Source: SG8-38 sp041576815
GTDB lineage: Bacteria > Myxococcota_A > Polyangia > Polyangiales > Houyiibacteriaceae
Direction: 5' to 3'
Assembly: GCA_041576815.1 (NCBI GenBank)
Contig: JBFGKE010000006.1
Location: forward strand, 1-64,000
DNA length: 64,000 nucleotides
Part shown: in pieces, positions 1-9,000 of the stretch
Position numbering within the stretch: position 1 is the first letter of the stretch
How the letters are laid out: every line of letters starts with the position of its first letter
Position numbers and translations under genes: made by a program
The notes under the pieces: generated by a model
The model's database searches: none
What the model saw: the letters and a program-made list of their open reading frames with translations, nothing else
What the model was told of the DNA's origin: nothing

Positions 1-124
<124 letters not shown>

Positions 125-480
125 AACTGTTGAGCTGGTTTATCCTGCTGAGTTCTGGCGCTCCCGCCAGATGCTCAAGAGCACACGTTTGTTATTGCGT
201 GTTGCTCTCGGATTGCGGTCTTTAAGACCGCCTCTTGAATTGACCCTAGTCGCGCGTTGTGTTGCACGACTCGGGACCCGAGTACGTAACTATTGATTCC
301 GATTCAGTTTTCAAAGACCGATCGGCGGGAACACCCGCTGAAGGAACCGTCAATGTGAGCCTGATCGAAGCCTCGGTCAAGCCCGCGACGGAGCTGGTTT
401 TTCCCGCCAAAACCCCTTTGAAGAGCCGTAGCCCCGGCCAAAGGGACGCCGAAGTTAGCGCGGAACAAGGACGGGTCAAG
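125..480 (-). other. rRNA operon leader region, non-coding
   Basis: No credible protein gene lies between the 16S 5' end and the repeat at 521. On the minus strand the stretch holds a boxA-like element at 305-319 (GGTCTTTGAAAACTG), of the kind found in rRNA leaders for antitermination, and two hairpins: GCGGTC...GACCGC at 215-231 and CTGGCG-CTCC-CGCCAG at 155-170. These are probably leader folding or RNase III processing structures. The open frames here overlap each other on both strands and show no protein-like composition. Confidence 0.7.
452..479 (-). promoter_or_regulatory. Candidate rRNA operon promoter
   Basis: On the minus strand TTGACC (474-479) and TAACTT (452-457) are separated by 16 bp, about 330 bp upstream of the 16S 5' end, a usual distance for a bacterial rrn promoter. 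A second TTGACC lies closer to the gene (reverse strand, about 372-377), so tandem promoters are possible. The -10 match is moderate. Confidence 0.4.
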
Positions 481-520
481 CAAGACTTGCGATTTTCGTG
501 AGCCCCCACAAAAACAGAAT

Positions 521-545
521 TATATAGGGGACAGTCCCCTTTTTA
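521..545. repeat. Palindromic repeat, single copy (GGGGACAGTCCCC type)
   Basis: Positions 526-540 form AGGGGA-CAG-TCCCCT, preceded by TATAT and followed by TTTTT at 540-544. It is the same element as the tandem pairs at 23009 and 36115, but in the opposite orientation. Read on the plus strand it looks like a compact intrinsic terminator (6-bp stem, 3-nt loop, T run). It lies between the rRNA promoter and the marR gene. Homology to REP elements mobilised by Y1 (RAYT) transposases is an inference from its form; no such transposase is in the window. Confidence 0.8.
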
Positions 546-580
546 TTGACTGGTATTTGTCGTTTTGACATTACTTTGTC

Positions 581-1024
581 GTGGAAGCGCTTGTTTTGGA
601 GATTTTGGGGGTTTTTGGGGTGCTTCGGCGCTGGGGGGATGCGGTGCATGAAGGGGCTCCGGTGAAGGGGGCCAGGCGGGGGGTGTTGGAGCTGCTCTTG
701 CGGGATGGATCGGAGACGGTCTCGGGGCTGGCTCGGGTGCGGGGGGTTTCTCGGCAGCAGGTGCAGCACCAGGTCGATCGGCTGCTCGAGCTCGGGTTTG
801 TCGAGCGGCTTCCGAATCCTGCGCACAGGCGGGCGCCGCTGATCGGGCTCACCAACAGGGGGCGGGCCCTGATCAAGACCGTGCGCAGCGCCGAGCTCGA
901 TGCTCTTTCCCAGCTCCCGGTCGGGGTGTCCGACGAGGCGGTGGCCGACGCGGCGAAGGTGCTTGCCGCGCTCCGGACCGCGCTCGAGCGTGACTTGGCA
1001 TCGCGCGTGGCCGCTCGCTTGTAG
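581..1024 (+). CDS. MarR-type winged-helix transcriptional regulator
   Basis: A 147-residue protein with the MarR layout: an N-terminal helix (about 1-35), then LELLLRDGSETVSGLARVRG (helices before the recognition unit), SRQQVQHQVDRLLELGFVERL (recognition helix plus wing start) and a wing ending at PLIGLTNRGRALI (about 80-95), followed by a C-terminal dimerisation helix. It probably binds DNA as a dimer and controls a nearby or efflux-type gene; the ligand is unknown. The start is GTG at 581 with no visible Shine-Dalgarno. GTG at 644, preceded by GGGGGG, is an alternative but would remove the first helix. A TTGACT at 546-551 next to the palindromic repeat may be its -35 box. The fatty acid hydroxylase gene follows after 30 bp on the same strand and may be co-transcribed. 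Confidence 0.75.
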   Translation: MEALVLEILGVFGVLRRWGDAVHEGAPVKGARRGVLELLLRDGSETVSGLARVRGVSRQQVQHQVDRLLELGFVERLPNPAHRRAPLIGLTNRGRALIKTVRSAELDALSQLPVGVSDEAVADAAKVLAALRTALERDLASRVAARL

Positions 1025-1054
1025 ACATCGCGACTTGATCGTAAGCCATTTGGC

Positions 1055-1945
1055 ATGGCGCTGATCTACTACGCCATCCCCGTCTTTCTCGTCACGCTGG
1101 GGCTCGAACGCTGGCTGGTGTATCGCCGCGAACGCAAAGACGGCGCCGAGACCAAGCTCGCCGGCTTCACCACCAAAGATTCATTTGCAAGCCTCGCGAT
1201 GGGCGTTGGCTTTCTCGTGGTCGAAGCGGTTCTCAAGCTGCTGCCGTTCGCCGGCCTTGCTTGGCTCTACCAGTTCCGCCTCGTCGACATTCCAGTCGCC
1301 TGGTGGTCCTGGATCCTCCTGCTGTTTGCCGAGGACTTCTGTTACTACTGGTTCCATCGCTCCCACCACGACGTGCGCCTCCTGTGGGCTGCCCACGTCA
1401 ATCACCACTCGAGCACGCACTACAACCTCACCACGGCCCTTCGCCAGTCGTGGACCACGCCCTTCACCGGCTTCATCTTCTGGGCGCCGCTCCCACTCCT
1501 GGGCTTCCCGATCGAGATGATCCTGATCCAGAAGTCGATCAGCCTGCTCTACCAGTACTGGCTTCACACCGAGCTCATCGGCAAGCTCGGCTGGTTCGGC
1601 GTTCTCTTCAACACGCCGTCGCACCACCGTGTGCACCACGGCCGCAACCCGATCTATCTCGACCGCAATCACGCCGGGATCTTCATCATCTGGGACAAGC
1701 TCTTTGGGAGCTTCGAGCCCGAAGGCGAGCCGGTGGACTACGGCCTCACGAAGAACATCCACACCTACAACCCAGTGCGCATTGCGTTTCACGAATGGCG
1801 GGCGATGCTCCACGACGCCTGGCGCGCCAAGACCTGGCGCGGCCGCCTCGGCTACCTGTTCATGCCACCGGGCTGGACTGAGGACGGAAAGGGGCAAACA
1901 GCACCTGCGCTACGCCGGCAGTACCTGATGCAGAAAGGGGTCTGA
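1055..1945 (+). CDS. Fatty acid hydroxylase / sterol desaturase family protein
   Basis: A 296-residue integral membrane protein. Hydrophobic segments lie near residues 2-20, 45-65, 75-95 and 130-165. The three histidine clusters of the superfamily are present: FHRSHH (about 99-104), HVNHHSSTH (about 114-122) and SHHRVHHGRN (about 189-198). These should bind a di-iron centre that hydroxylates or desaturates a lipid chain or sterol using oxygen. The length fits bacterial members. The substrate cannot be read from sequence; related enzymes act on alkylglycerols, carotenoids, sphingolipids or sterols. The gene starts with ATG 30 bp after the MarR gene and ends 8 bp before the convergent penicillin-acylase gene. 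Confidence 0.88.
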   Translation: MALIYYAIPVFLVTLGLERWLVYRRERKDGAETKLAGFTTKDSFASLAMGVGFLVVEAVLKLLPFAGLAWLYQFRLVDIPVAWWSWILLLFAEDFCYYWFHRSHHDVRLLWAAHVNHHSSTHYNLTTALRQSWTTPFTGFIFWAPLPLLGFPIEMILIQKSISLLYQYWLHTELIGKLGWFGVLFNTPSHHRVHHGRNPIYLDRNHAGIFIIWDKLFGSFEPEGEPVDYGLTKNIHTYNPVRIAFHEWRAMLHDAWRAKTWRGRLGYLFMPPGWTEDGKGQTAPALRRQYLMQKGV

Positions 1946-1951
1946 CCCTTT
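1934..1951. terminator. Weak bidirectional hairpin between convergent genes
   Basis: AAAGGG (1934-1939) and CCCTTT (1946-1951) flank a 6-nt loop that contains the stop codon of the hydroxylase gene. It is the only dyad in the 8-bp gap between the two converging genes. The stem is short, so function is uncertain. Confidence 0.3.
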
Positions 1952-1953
1952 TG

Positions 1954-4596
1954 TCAGAAGGTGATGGTCTCGTCTGCGTTGGCCGCGGCCTCGGCGATGT
2001 CGAAGACGAGGGGAAGTGGCTCGTTGGCAAGCCAACCAGGGAGCAAATCCTCGTAGTAGGGCGAGTCGATGTCGGCCGACTGCCCGCCTGGCAGCTGAAT
2101 CGTACATGACGGCCCGGTCGCCGACGCCTCGCACACGAAGCGTGTCGAGGGACCCGCGGTCTGGATGTACTCGCGTCCCGACTGCTGAAGCGGGTTCGCC
2201 ACGTCGACGGTGAAGAGCCCACCGTCGTTCGCGAAAAGCGGCTCGTTCGGCGGCGGGTTGTCGAACTCGGCGAAGACGCTGCTGAGAGAGCTCAGGTCGG
2301 ATTGCAGGAGCAGCCCGTGTAAGCGACCCCACGCCCATCGGGTCTCGTCATCGCCGAGCTGGTCCGCGAGGAAATCGCCGATCTCTTGAAGGGCGTCGGA
2401 CATCACGTCGAATTTCGTCTCGACCTCGGCGGTATTGGGGTTGTCCCAGTAGACGTCGCCCGCAACCAGGTCCGGATTGCTAGGATTCGCGATCGATTGG
2501 AAGACGGCGACGCTCGGCTTTCGGCCGGAGGGCGCGTTCTCGCCTTCCTCGATGCGCACACGGAGGTCGATCAGCAGAGCATGAAATGCGGTGCACCCCG
2601 ACGAGGCGAGCAGCTCGTCGGCGTCGCTCGCCAGCGGAGAGCTCTCGGTGTTGGTCCCGTCGAGCCCGGTCGGGCAGGTGAAATCCCAGCCCTTGAGCGC
2701 GTTGATGACTTTCGGCCCGTTTACGCCGGGGACGGTCAGCACATCCTCCGCGATCTCGATCATGCCTGGCACCATGCGCTCGCCGATCAGCGAGTACACG
2801 TCGCTCACGATCGCATCCATCGTCGCGCGCGTGTGCTGGTCGCCGATGCCCTCGATGAGGTTCACGATCTGCGAATGCCGAAACCCGGCCGCGACATCGG
2901 ACTGATAGGGCGGCTGGGAGGCGCCACTTGGAAGCGTCGTCGGGTCCTCGTCGAAGAGCGCTCCCGTCATGTCGTTGTTCGCGGTGGCGATGTACCCGGA
3001 CTCGGGGTTGGTCGCCTGTGGGAGCTCCTCGATCGCGAAGTATTCCTCCCACTCGTAGTCGCCGCTGGCTCCATCGAGCGGCAGCCACGCCGGCGCATCG
3101 CCCGCCAAGTCAGTCGCCCAGGTGCGCTTGGGAAGCCGGTTGTAGGGATACCAGCCGATGTTGTTTTCGGAATCGATCACGACCCAGTTCTGACCGATCG
3201 TGGTGACCTGCAGCAGCGCCTGTCGCGCCTCCTCGGTGGTGGTCGCGCGCGCCAGGTCAGTGAGCACGTTGATGTCGGTGTCGAGGTCGTTCCCCGTCCA
3301 GCGCAGCGAGATCGCCGTGCCCGCGTCGCGGTCGATCTCCCGGACCGGCCCGTGGTGGGGCACGAAGAGCAGCTCCCGCTGATCGGTGCTGCCGTCGCTG
3401 AAGACGAGATCGAACGGCACGCGCGTGAACGGAACGTCGCTGCCTCGGAACACGACCCCGTTTCCATCCGCGGTGAGCGTTTCGATGTAGACGTCGCTGA
3501 AGTCCATGTTGGTGGTGGTGACGCCCCACGCGATGCGTTCGTTTTGACCCACGATGACCCAGGGAAGACCGGCAAACGTGCTACCCGCGGTGTGAATCTC
3601 GCCGCGGCCGTTCGTCACGGCATCGAGGTGCGCCAAATACCACGTGGCCGGCTGCGTCATGCCGAGGTGCGGGTCGTTCGAGAGCAGCGCGCTGCCGTCC
3701 ACCGTGAGCGAAGGCCCAACGACCCAGTTGTTCGAGCCGACCTCATCGACGTCGGTGACGGGGCCTAGGATCATTTCCCGAAGCCCGTCCAAGCTCGCGA
3801 GCTTCTGCTGAAGTCGCTGCACGAGGGGACGTATGTCGTCCCGCCGGTAAGCCGTGTTCATGGTTTGTGTCATGGAGGCCGTCGGCGGGGGCGCCGGGGT
3901 CCAATCGAGCGGAAGAATCGCGGACTCCTCGAGCGGGCGCCGCGCCCACAAATCGGAAAACTTGGCGTCGTCCCCGATGTCGGCTCGCGCTTCGGCCGCG
4001 TTGAGCTGCTGACTTTCGTCGTTGGTCAGGTTCTCGACCAACGCCAGCACCGCCGCGACGCAGTCTTGCGGAGTCCACTCGGGGATGTCCGCCGGGGTGT
4101 AAATGATCAGCGGATGACCGAACTCACGCGGAAAGGTTGCGCCGTTCTCGCCTGCCTGAACGTCCTCGATCCACTTGTTGACACCGACGGCATAGGCATC
4201 GAGGAGCCCCTTGGTCTTGTCTGAAGCCTGCGCATAGAGGAAATCTTCCGCAGGCTCGCCGTCTCGCGTGGAGAACAGGGCACGCAGGTCGGCAAAGCCA
4301 TCGGCCAACAAGCCCGCCACGCTCGGCTCGAGGATCCCCGCAAAACGACCGGTCGCAAACCGTCGGCGGATGTCCATCTGCACGAACCGGTCGAACGCGT
4401 GGTAGTAGCCGAGCGCCATCGCGCAGTCCTCATCGGTTGCGCAGTCCGCGTTGAAGACGCGGTTCTCATCGAAGTAGATCGTGGCGTCGGGAGGCCACTC
4501 GAGATCTCCGGGTCCAACGGTGGGACTCCCTTGATCGCTACCGCATCCAGCGATCGAAAGGACAAGAATCAAAAGACAAAGGGCTTTTCCATGCAT
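1954..4596 (-). CDS. Penicillin acylase family lipoprotein (Ntn hydrolase)
   Basis: An 880-residue protein. The N-terminus is a lipoprotein signal (MHGKALCLLILVLSIAGC, lipobox IAGC, Cys18). The family layout is clear: an alpha region with the DRFVQMDIRRR motif (about 69-79), a spacer around 230-285, then GSNNWVV (about 287-293), where the Ser becomes the N-terminal nucleophile of the beta chain after self-cleavage, followed by LLSNDPHLGMTQPATWY and later NIGWYPYNRLPKR. Such enzymes hydrolyse amide bonds of acylated amines; known substrates include beta-lactams, N-acyl homoserine lactones and cyclic lipopeptides. The substrate here is not predictable. Cleavage and a periplasmic or outer-membrane location are inferred from the family and signal. 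It is convergent with the hydroxylase gene and divergent from the lipoprotein gene at 4717. Confidence 0.9.
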   Translation of the reverse strand: MHGKALCLLILVLSIAGCGSDQGSPTVGPGDLEWPPDATIYFDENRVFNADCATDEDCAMALGYYHAFDRFVQMDIRRRFATGRFAGILEPSVAGLLADGFADLRALFSTRDGEPAEDFLYAQASDKTKGLLDAYAVGVNKWIEDVQAGENGATFPREFGHPLIIYTPADIPEWTPQDCVAAVLALVENLTNDESQQLNAAEARADIGDDAKFSDLWARRPLEESAILPLDWTPAPPPTASMTQTMNTAYRRDDIRPLVQRLQQKLASLDGLREMILGPVTDVDEVGSNNWVVGPSLTVDGSALLSNDPHLGMTQPATWYLAHLDAVTNGRGEIHTAGSTFAGLPWVIVGQNERIAWGVTTTNMDFSDVYIETLTADGNGVVFRGSDVPFTRVPFDLVFSDGSTDQRELLFVPHHGPVREIDRDAGTAISLRWTGNDLDTDINVLTDLARATTTEEARQALLQVTTIGQNWVVIDSENNIGWYPYNRLPKRTWATDLAGDAPAWLPLDGASGDYEWEEYFAIEELPQATNPESGYIATANNDMTGALFDEDPTTLPSGASQPPYQSDVAAGFRHSQIVNLIEGIGDQHTRATMDAIVSDVYSLIGERMVPGMIEIAEDVLTVPGVNGPKVINALKGWDFTCPTGLDGTNTESSPLASDADELLASSGCTAFHALLIDLRVRIEEGENAPSGRKPSVAVFQSIANPSNPDLVAGDVYWDNPNTAEVETKFDVMSDALQEIGDFLADQLGDDETRWAWGRLHGLLLQSDLSSLSSVFAEFDNPPPNEPLFANDGGLFTVDVANPLQQSGREYIQTAGPSTRFVCEASATGPSCTIQLPGGQSADIDSPYYEDLLPGWLANEPLPLVFDIAEAAANADETITF

Positions 4597-4629
4597 CGCG
4601 GGCTCCTCGCTCCAACCGGCAAGGGCGAG

Positions 4630-4657
4630 ACCATAACCCCTCTAGCGGCAATTCCAA
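4630..4657 (-). promoter_or_regulatory. Candidate promoter for the penicillin-acylase gene
   Basis: On the minus strand TTGGAA (4652-4657) and TATGGT (4630-4635) are separated by 16 bp in the divergent intergenic region, about 35 bp upstream of the start codon at 4596. Confidence 0.4.
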
Positions 4658-4716
4658 GTGCCCGCGCGCGCTCCTCACCCGAAAGGTCGGTGCTAAGGTG
4701 CGCCGCAGGGGGTTCG

Positions 4717-5973
4717 ATGAAGCCGTTTTTCACCTCGTTCGTGTCGCTCGCTTTGGTCGCCTGCAGCACCGGCGGCGTTCCGATGGCGCCCGAGAAATCC
4801 CCTCACTTCGACGCGGTGAGCGCGAAGCTTCAGCTCGGCGGTACGGTGTACGCCTACGCCGACATCGATGGCGACGCCGAGCGGGCGACCGACTTCCTTC
4901 TGACGTTGCTTCGCGATTTGCCGCACCTGATGCCGCGACAGGGCCCAACCGGGCTGACCGCCAGCAAGCTCGTGCGCATCCTCGGGCTCCACGACCTCCG
5001 CGCCATCGGCCTGAGCTCGTACCAAAAGGAATCCAGCTACCACAACCGAACCTTCATCCACCACGCCGGGGTGCGCGAGGGTCTCTTGAAAACATTCGGC
5101 GGCGAGCCTGCCTCCTTCGAGCTGCTTTCCATCGCGCCCCAACACGCCGACCTGGTTTGGGAGCAGCAGCTCGACGTCGGCGCCATCGTCGACATCGTGC
5201 GTTCGCTCGGGAATCTCGGCGTCGGCATGGCGCCCGAGGAGCTCGAGCGCGCGCTGCACGGTCGTTTTCTCGGCCTCGATATCTCCCTCGGTGCCGTCCT
5301 CTACGGGCTCAACACCACGGCGGGCCTCATTCTTGCCGTCGACGAGCGCAGCACGCTCCGAATCCCAGGTGAGTCCTTCTCGTTCCCGTACACCGATTTC
5401 TTGTTTCGCATCGACGGACTATCGGACCTCGCAGATGCGATCGCAAAACGGGCCGCGTTCGATCCTCTGATCGCATTGGAGAGAACCGACGAGTGGATCA
5501 CCGTCCGGCCGGCCATCGCCCTGCCTCCGCCCTGGAACGCCTACGAACCCTCCATCATCAAAGAGGTCGCGACCGGGCGCATGTACATCGTGAGCTCGTC
5601 CTCGTTTCTTCGCACGTGCCTCGCGACCACGAAAGGCATAGGCCAATTGCCGGCCTTCGAAAACGCATTCGAGGGCCTGCCCTCGATGGGCAACGCGCTG
5701 ATGTACATGTCGCCACGGCTCACGCGCGCCGCCCACGGCGTTCTCGACCGCGTGATCGCGACGACCGGCTCGACCGTCACGACGAGCATCGTGCGCTTTT
5801 TCTTGCCAGACGTCGGTTTTCCGGTCGGGTGGGTGGCCTCGAACACCGACGACGGGATGCTCGTCACCTCCAACACGCCGTCGTCGCACAAGACCACGCT
5901 GCTGACCCTCGGCTACGCGGCTCTCTTACCCGGCCTCGCCGTCGTCGGCAGCTCGATGCTCGCGGACCTTTAA
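4717..5973 (+). CDS. Hypothetical lipoprotein
   Basis: A 418-residue protein. The frame is open from 4399, but ATG 4717 is chosen because it gives a lipoprotein signal (MKPFFTSFVSLALVACSTGG, lipobox LVAC) and follows a GGGGG motif. Mature-region features include TVYAYADIDGDAERATDFL near the N-terminus, alternating hydrophobic strands (LGLDISLGAVLYGLNTTAGLILAVDE) and a hydrophobic C-terminal stretch (LLTLGYAALLPGLAVVGSSML) that might insert in a membrane. The strand-rich pattern resembles secreted DUF3352-like proteins, but this is a weak impression and no function is assigned. It is divergent from the penicillin-acylase gene and convergent with the TSP3 gene. Confidence 0.7.
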   Translation: MKPFFTSFVSLALVACSTGGVPMAPEKSPHFDAVSAKLQLGGTVYAYADIDGDAERATDFLLTLLRDLPHLMPRQGPTGLTASKLVRILGLHDLRAIGLSSYQKESSYHNRTFIHHAGVREGLLKTFGGEPASFELLSIAPQHADLVWEQQLDVGAIVDIVRSLGNLGVGMAPEELERALHGRFLGLDISLGAVLYGLNTTAGLILAVDERSTLRIPGESFSFPYTDFLFRIDGLSDLADAIAKRAAFDPLIALERTDEWITVRPAIALPPPWNAYEPSIIKEVATGRMYIVSSSSFLRTCLATTKGIGQLPAFENAFEGLPSMGNALMYMSPRLTRAAHGVLDRVIATTGSTVTTSIVRFFLPDVGFPVGWVASNTDDGMLVTSNTPSSHKTTLLTLGYAALLPGLAVVGSSMLADL

Positions 5974-6009
5974 AAGAAAACGCCGGGCGGACCACAGATC
6001 CACCCGGCG
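5972..6009 (-). terminator. Intrinsic terminator of the TSP3-repeat gene
   Basis: A 10-bp stem (5981-5990 with 6000-6009; nine of ten pairs, one C-A mismatch) is followed, in the minus direction, by a T-rich tract (complement of AAAAGAAAA at 5972-5980). It lies between the convergent genes ending at 5973 and 6032 and has the right polarity for the minus-strand gene. Confidence 0.7.
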
Positions 6010-6031
6010 CGTAGCAAGCAAGCTTCGACCG

Positions 6032-9000
6032 CTAGTTGCGCCAGTAGCGGCGAATCCCCAAGCACAAGGCAAGCACAAGAAGAAGAGCACTGGCGGGCCC
6101 GCCTTGGCTCACCACCCCCACATGGCAGCCAATCGGACGCCCACCTTGTAGCACCAGGCCACTGCGCGCGAGCGCGTCGCCCAGAGGCTCGAGATAGTCG
6201 GGCACGCCGTTTTCGTCGTCGTCACCCGGTTCGTCTTCATCGGCGATTCCGTCGCCGTCACTGTCGGTATCGAGCCAGTTCACGTCGCCGTCGTCGTCGA
6301 CGTCGTCGTTGCCGAGCGTGCTCGAGTCGGCGCGCTCGTCGGCCGTATCGATGCCATCCCCGTCGTCGTCGGGATCGAGGTAGTTCGGTGTCCCGTCGCC
6401 GTCGGTATCGTCGTCACGCGGATCCGAGTCGCCGTCCGGCGTCTCGTCCCGAGTCTCGATACCGTCGTCGTCGTCGTCCGAATCCTGGAAGTCGGGCATC
6501 CCGTCCCCATCGGTGTCCGGGCAGCTCGAAGGCTGAAGCGGATTTCCAGGCGGCGGACACTCCTCATCGTCGAAGATCCCGTCGCCGTCCGTGTCCGGGA
6601 TGTCGGTCTCGAGGCGGCAGGTGCTATCGCAACCGTCGCCGTCGACCGCATTGCCGTCGTCACACTCTTCCCAACCCGAGCCCACGTCCAGAACGGTCAC
6701 GATGTCATCGCCACACACGTCGAGGTAATCGGGCTGCCCATCGCCATCGCTGTCTTCGCAGCCTGCCATCGCATCTGCACACTCGTCGATGGTGGGTAGA
6801 CCGTCGTCGTCGTCATCGGCGTCGAGGTAGTCCGGCGTGCCGTCGCCGTCCGAGTCCTCGTTCGTCGGGTCGCTGTCCCCATCGTAGTTTTCGTCGGCGG
6901 TGTCGATGCCGTCGTTGTCGTCATCGGGGTCGTTGAAGTTCGGCATCCCGTCGCCATCGGTGTCGGGGCATCCAAACGGATCGCCCACGGGATCTCCCGG
7001 CGCCGGGCACTCGACCACGTCTGGAATGCCATCCCCATCGGTGTCCGTCGCGACGGTGTCGGCATCGAGGTAGTCCGGCATGAGATCGATGTCCCCGTCG
7101 GGGCAGCCCGCACCCGGGTCCGCGCACTCGAACACTGTGTCGATGCCGTCGCCATCGTCATCCGGGTCTCGGAAGTCGGGCACGGTGTCGAGGTCGGTGT
7201 TCTGCGTCGGCGCCGAGACGCCACCATCGTCGGGATCGAAGGCGTCGTCGAGCCCGTCGCCATCGGTGTCCATCATTAGGGCGACCCTGTCGGCCACGCC
7301 GTTCATGTCGGCATCGTGGCCCTCGATGGCATCGGTGATCCCGTCGTCGTCGGCGTCGAGGTCGAGAATGTCGGGCGTGCCGTCGCCATCCGTGTCTTCA
7401 CAGGCCGGCGAGCCCGCGCACTCGACTGAATCGACGATTCCGTCGCCGTCGCTGTCGATGTCGCGATGATCGGGAAGTCCGTCTGCGTCGCTGTCACACG
7501 CGTCCGGGCTGGTGGTGCACTCGACCGCGGTCGGCACCCCGTCACCGTCGTCATCCGGATCCTGATGATCCGGCGTGCCGTCGCCGTCGCTGTCGCGGCA
7601 GCTCGAGACGTCGCCTTCGCACTCGACCAAGTCCGGAATCCCGTCCCCGTCGGTGTCGACCGGCGTCTGGTCGGCATCGAGATAGTCGGGCACGCCGTCC
7701 CCATCGGTGTCGGGGCAGCCCGCCATGACGTCGGTGCACTCGAACGCCGAGCCGACCCCGTCATCGTCGTCATCCGCATCGCGGAAGTCGGGCACGCCGT
7801 CCTGGTCGCGGTCTGGAAGCGTGGCGGGCACACCGCCGGCCATGTCGAGGTCGTACGCGTCGTCGAGACCGTCGCCGTCGTCGTCCATGCCGAGCGCTGC
7901 GAAGTCCGGAACCCCGTCCGCGTTGCCGTCGTGACCCTCGATCGAGTCCGGGATGCCGTCGCCGTCCGTGTCGACGTCGAGCACGTCCGGGGCGCCATCA
8001 CCATCCGTGTCCGTACAATCCGTCGGATTCGCGCACTCGACGGCGTCGGCGATGCCGTCACCGTCGCTGTCCTGATCGAGGTAGTCCGGCCGACCGTCCA
8101 TGTCGACGTCTTGACCCGTCGTACCGGTGCCGCCCTGAGCCACCTCGAACGCGTCGTCGAGCCCGTTGCCGTTGGCATCGACTCCGCTCGAGACCGCCTC
8201 CGGCACGCCATCGCCATTGCCATCGAACGCCTCGACACGATCGAGCAGTCCGTCGTTGTCGCTGTCGGCGTCGAGGAAGTCCGGCGCGCCGTCACCGTCG
8301 AGGTCCTGGACCGCTGCGGGCAGGCCATCGGCCGCGCAGGCTCCCGGCATACCAGCGCAATCGGGGTCGAACGCATCGTCGAGGCCATCGCCGTCGTCGT
8401 CGCTCGCCGACGGCGCCGCATCCGGGACGCCGTCACCATCGGCATCGTGACCTTCCGTTGCATCCGGGACGCCGTCACCATCGCTATCGAGGTCGAGATG
8501 GTTTGGTACGCCGTCCTGGTCGAGGTCGACGCTCGCCGGCAGAACGTCGCAAATGCCGTCCGGATCCGGATTGCCGTCGTCGCAGGTGACCGCGTCCGGG
8601 TCTGCATAGTCGGGAACTCCGTCACCGTCCGTGTCGAAAGAGAGATCGGTTCCGCCGGTCTCGTCGACGTCCGGAATCCCGTCGCCATCGTCATCGGTGT
8701 CGACGTTGTCGGTGAGCCCGTCTCCGTCGGTGTCGGGGTAGTCGCAGAGCTGGTCGACCGTGCATACCTGAAGGCCGGGGCAGTCCTCGTCCGACAAGCA
8801 CTGGACGCACGCGCCTCCTTCGACCGAGGTGTCACAGAGCGCGGCGGCCGAATCGGCGCATCCCGAGTCCATGTCGGTCCCACCCATGTCGTCGAGACAG
8901 AACGCGCACGCGGTTCCCGCCGATCCGCTCGCCCCATTGCACACCGGCAGAGCGGGATTGGTACAGCCCTCGTCCGCAGTGGCGCCGGTCTGGTCGTTGA

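Noticed and set aside
246..509. Small frames in the rRNA leader
   Set aside because: Two opposite-strand frames overlap each other and the rRNA leader/promoter signals; there is no ribosome site and no protein-like pattern.
2386..3768. Plus-strand frame of 460 residues opposite the penicillin-acylase gene
   Set aside because: Arg/Val-rich composition typical of high-GC antisense frames, no ribosome site and no domain.
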